From positions 434,001-498,000 of the forward strand of contig CAWUCO010000268.1 in NCBI GenBank assembly GCA_963920705.1: DNA of 64,000 nt. Reading direction: 5' to 3'. The notes below the pieces were generated by a model. That model worked only from the letters and a program-made list of their open reading frames with translations, was not told the origin of the DNA and made no database searches. Every line of letters starts with the position of its first letter. Position 1 is the first letter of the stretch. This stretch comes from Odiellus spinosus (lineage: Eukaryota; Arthropoda; Arachnida; Opiliones; Phalangiidae). Shown piece by piece: positions 62,301 to 64,000 of the stretch. Position numbers and translations under genes: made by a program.

Positions 62301-64000
62301 TAGAATATCAAAATAGTCAAATTTCAGATTTTCAAAATTCGCTTTTTGATATTAGATGTTTTTTGAATTGTCCATATTTTCCATGTTTTTCAACGGATTT
62401 TCCAAAACTCTTGTTTTTTAGATAGTCCAATATTTGCTCTTTCGAGTGGTCTTAATTTTGTCTAAATCGCTTAAAAATCAAAAGTTTTGTGTCCATTTGA
62501 ATCCAATAATCTTGGATTTTTAAGTGTTTTTGCTTAATTTTAACCAATTTTATATTTGTCACAATTTTGCAATTTAGACAAAACCAAAGTCATTCGAAAG
62601 AGCAATTAATGGACAGTCTAAATAACAAGAGTTTTCAAAAATCCGTTGAAAAACAAGAAAAATATGGCCAATTCAAGAAATCATAGAATATCAAAATAGT
62701 CAAATTTCAGATTTTCAAAATTCGCTTTTTGATATTAGATGTTTTTTGAATTGTCCATATTTTCCATGTTTTTCAACGGATTTTCCAAAACTCTTGTTTT
62801 TTAGATAGTCCAATATTTGCTCTTTCGAGTGGTCTTAATTTTGTCTAAATCGCTTAAAAATCAAAAGTTTTGTGTCCATTTGAATCCAATAATCTTGGAT
62901 TTTTAAGTGTTTTTGCTTTATTTTAACCAATTTTATATTTGTCACAATTTTGCAATTTAGACAAAACCAAAGTCATTCGAAAGAGCAATTAATGGACAGT
63001 CTAAATAACAAGAGTTTTCAAAAATCCGTTGAAAAACAAGAAAAATATGGCCAATTCAAGAAATCATAGAATATCAAAATAGTCAAATTTCAGATTTTTA
63101 AAATTCGCTTTTTGATATAAGTTGTTTTTGAATTGTCCATATTTTCCATGTTTTTCAACGGATTTTCCAAAACTCTTGTTTTTTAGATAGACCAATATTT
63201 GCTCTTTCGAGTGGTCTTAATTTTGTCTAAATCGCTTAAAAATCAAAAGTTTTGTGTCCATTTGAATCCAATAATCTTGGATTTTTAAGTGTTTTTGCTT
63301 TATTTTAACCAATTTTATATTTGTCACAATTTTGCAATTTAGACAAAACCAAAGTCATTCGAAAGAGCAATTAATGGACAGTCTAAATAACAAGAGTTTT
63401 CAAAAATCCGTTGAAAAACAAGAAAAATATGGCCAATTCAAGAAATCATAGAATATCAAAATAGTCAAATTTCAGATTTTCAAAATTCGCTTTTTGATAT
63501 TAGATGTTTTTTGAATTGTCCATATTTTCCATGTTTTTCAACGGATTTTCCAAAACTCTTGTTTTTTAGATAGTCCAATATTTGCTCTTTCGAGTAGTCT
63601 TAATTTTGTCTAAATCGCTTAAAAATCAAAAGTTTTGTGTCCATTTGAATCCAATAAGCTTGGATTTTTAAATGTTTTTGCTTTATTTTAATCAATTTTA
63701 TATTTGTCACAATTTTGCAATTTAGACAAAACCAAAGTCATTCGAAAGAGCAATTAATGGACAGTCTAAATAACAAGAGTTTTCAAAAATCCGTTGAAAA
63801 ACAAGAAAAATATGGCCAATTCAAGAAATCATAGAATATCAAAATAGTCAAATTTCAGATTTTTAAAATTCGCTTTTTGATATTAGATGTTTTTGAATTG
63901 TCCATATTTTCCATGTTTTTCAACGGATTTTCCAAAACTCTTGTTTTTTAGATAGTCCAATATTTGCTCTTTCGAGTGGTCTTAATTTTGTCTAAATCGC
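59331..64000 (+). repeat. Array block 18, (+) orientation, to the window end
   Basis: About 12.2 monomers, cut by the window edge in arm B. Except for the first, all copies read AAATCATAGAATATC, so the recurrent frame is closed by TAG. Confidence 0.95.
60120..64000 (+). repeat. Four- and five-monomer higher-order repeat (1531 and 1913 bp)
   Basis: GTAGTCTT lies at 60150, 61681 and 63594, and TTTAGATAGT at 60121, 61652 and 63565, giving steps of 1531 and 1913. TATTTTAATC (61771, 63684) and the shortened connector GTTTTTGAATTG (61211, 61976, 63124, 63889) fit the 1913 step. The copy length thus changed by one monomer between rounds. Confidence 0.85.

Larger units (their letters stand above)
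1..64000. repeat. Satellite DNA array, about 383-bp monomer, fills the window
   Basis: One tandem repeat runs from the first to the last base. The core CAACGG plus flank recurs every 383 bp, for example at 16851 and 17234, giving about 167 copies. Copies differ by scattered substitutions and 1-12 base indels. The array is about 74% A+T by a hand count in one monomer. No stretch over 300 bases departs from the repeat, so there is no room for a conventional gene and none is seen. Homogeneous tandem arrays with higher-order units are a eukaryotic heterochromatin feature. Which chromosome region or species this is cannot be told from the sequence. Confidence 0.97.

Noticed and set aside
1..64000. 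CRISPR array
   Set aside because: Period is 383 bp with no short repeat/unique spacer pattern; all parts of the unit repeat, and no cas-like gene is present.
1..64000. Transposon or retroelement, including a LINE, LTR or Helitron-derived repeat
   Set aside because: No terminal repeats, target-site duplications, poly-A ends or coding remnants. The inverted arms resemble a MITE or foldback element in outline, but the array is tandem and in register, so a mobile origin cannot be supported.

Overview
The whole 64,000-base window lies inside one A+T-rich satellite DNA array. I see no protein gene, RNA gene, transposon, CRISPR array or unique sequence, and both window ends fall inside the array. 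The repeat period is about 383 bp, so the window holds about 167 monomers. A hand count in one monomer gives about 26% G+C. Long, nearly gap-free tandem arrays with multi-kilobase higher-order structure are typical of eukaryotic heterochromatin (centromeric, pericentromeric or subtelomeric). The sequence does not identify the species. CpG is not depleted, which mildly favours a lineage with little CpG methylation, such as many invertebrates.

Monomer structure (example 16851-17233): each monomer is a 285-bp imperfect palindrome plus a 98-bp spacer. The palindrome has two 142-bp arms, here called A and B, that mirror each other around a dyad centre (17171 in the example). A hand alignment of 111 bases gives 19 differences, about 83% identity. 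In blocks I call (-), the plus strand reads CTGTCCATTAATTG in arm A. In (+) blocks it reads CAATTAATGGACAG.

Layout: the array changes orientation 17 times. (-) blocks: 1-637, 1047-1533, 1890-2299, 3344-4596, 6409-6894, 8324-30250, 30475-31399, 31624-34079 and 37039-59330. (+) blocks: 638-1046, 1534-1889, 2300-3343, 4597-6408, 6895-8323, 30251-30474, 31400-31623, 34080-37038 and 59331-64000. Switches cluster at 0.6-8.3 kb and 30.2-37.0 kb, while two blocks of about 22 kb have none.

Main result: every switch lies inside the arms around the dyad centre, in short stretches identical between the arms. Nine (-)-to-(+) switches use AAAATCCGTTGAAAAACA or its complement. Six of the eight (+)-to-(-) switches use CAATTCAA or its complement; the other two are copies of one event at TCTAAA. 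No switch crosses the 98-bp spacer. Short arm-to-arm conversion tracts occur in the same place, and one is bounded by the two main switch stretches. At 30.2 kb a 0.2-kb inverted insert carries three variants of the monomer just upstream, mirrored around one centre. This looks like fold-back template switching caught before homogenisation erased it.

On top of this the array shows nested higher-order repeats of 2, 3, 4, 5, 6 and 7 monomers (about 766, 1148, 1532, 1913, 2300 and 2682 bp), the usual product of unequal exchange in register. The recurring 60-87-codon open frames are by-products of the monomer: they start at TTG, or at an ATG in the neighbouring arm, and many copies are closed by a TAG.
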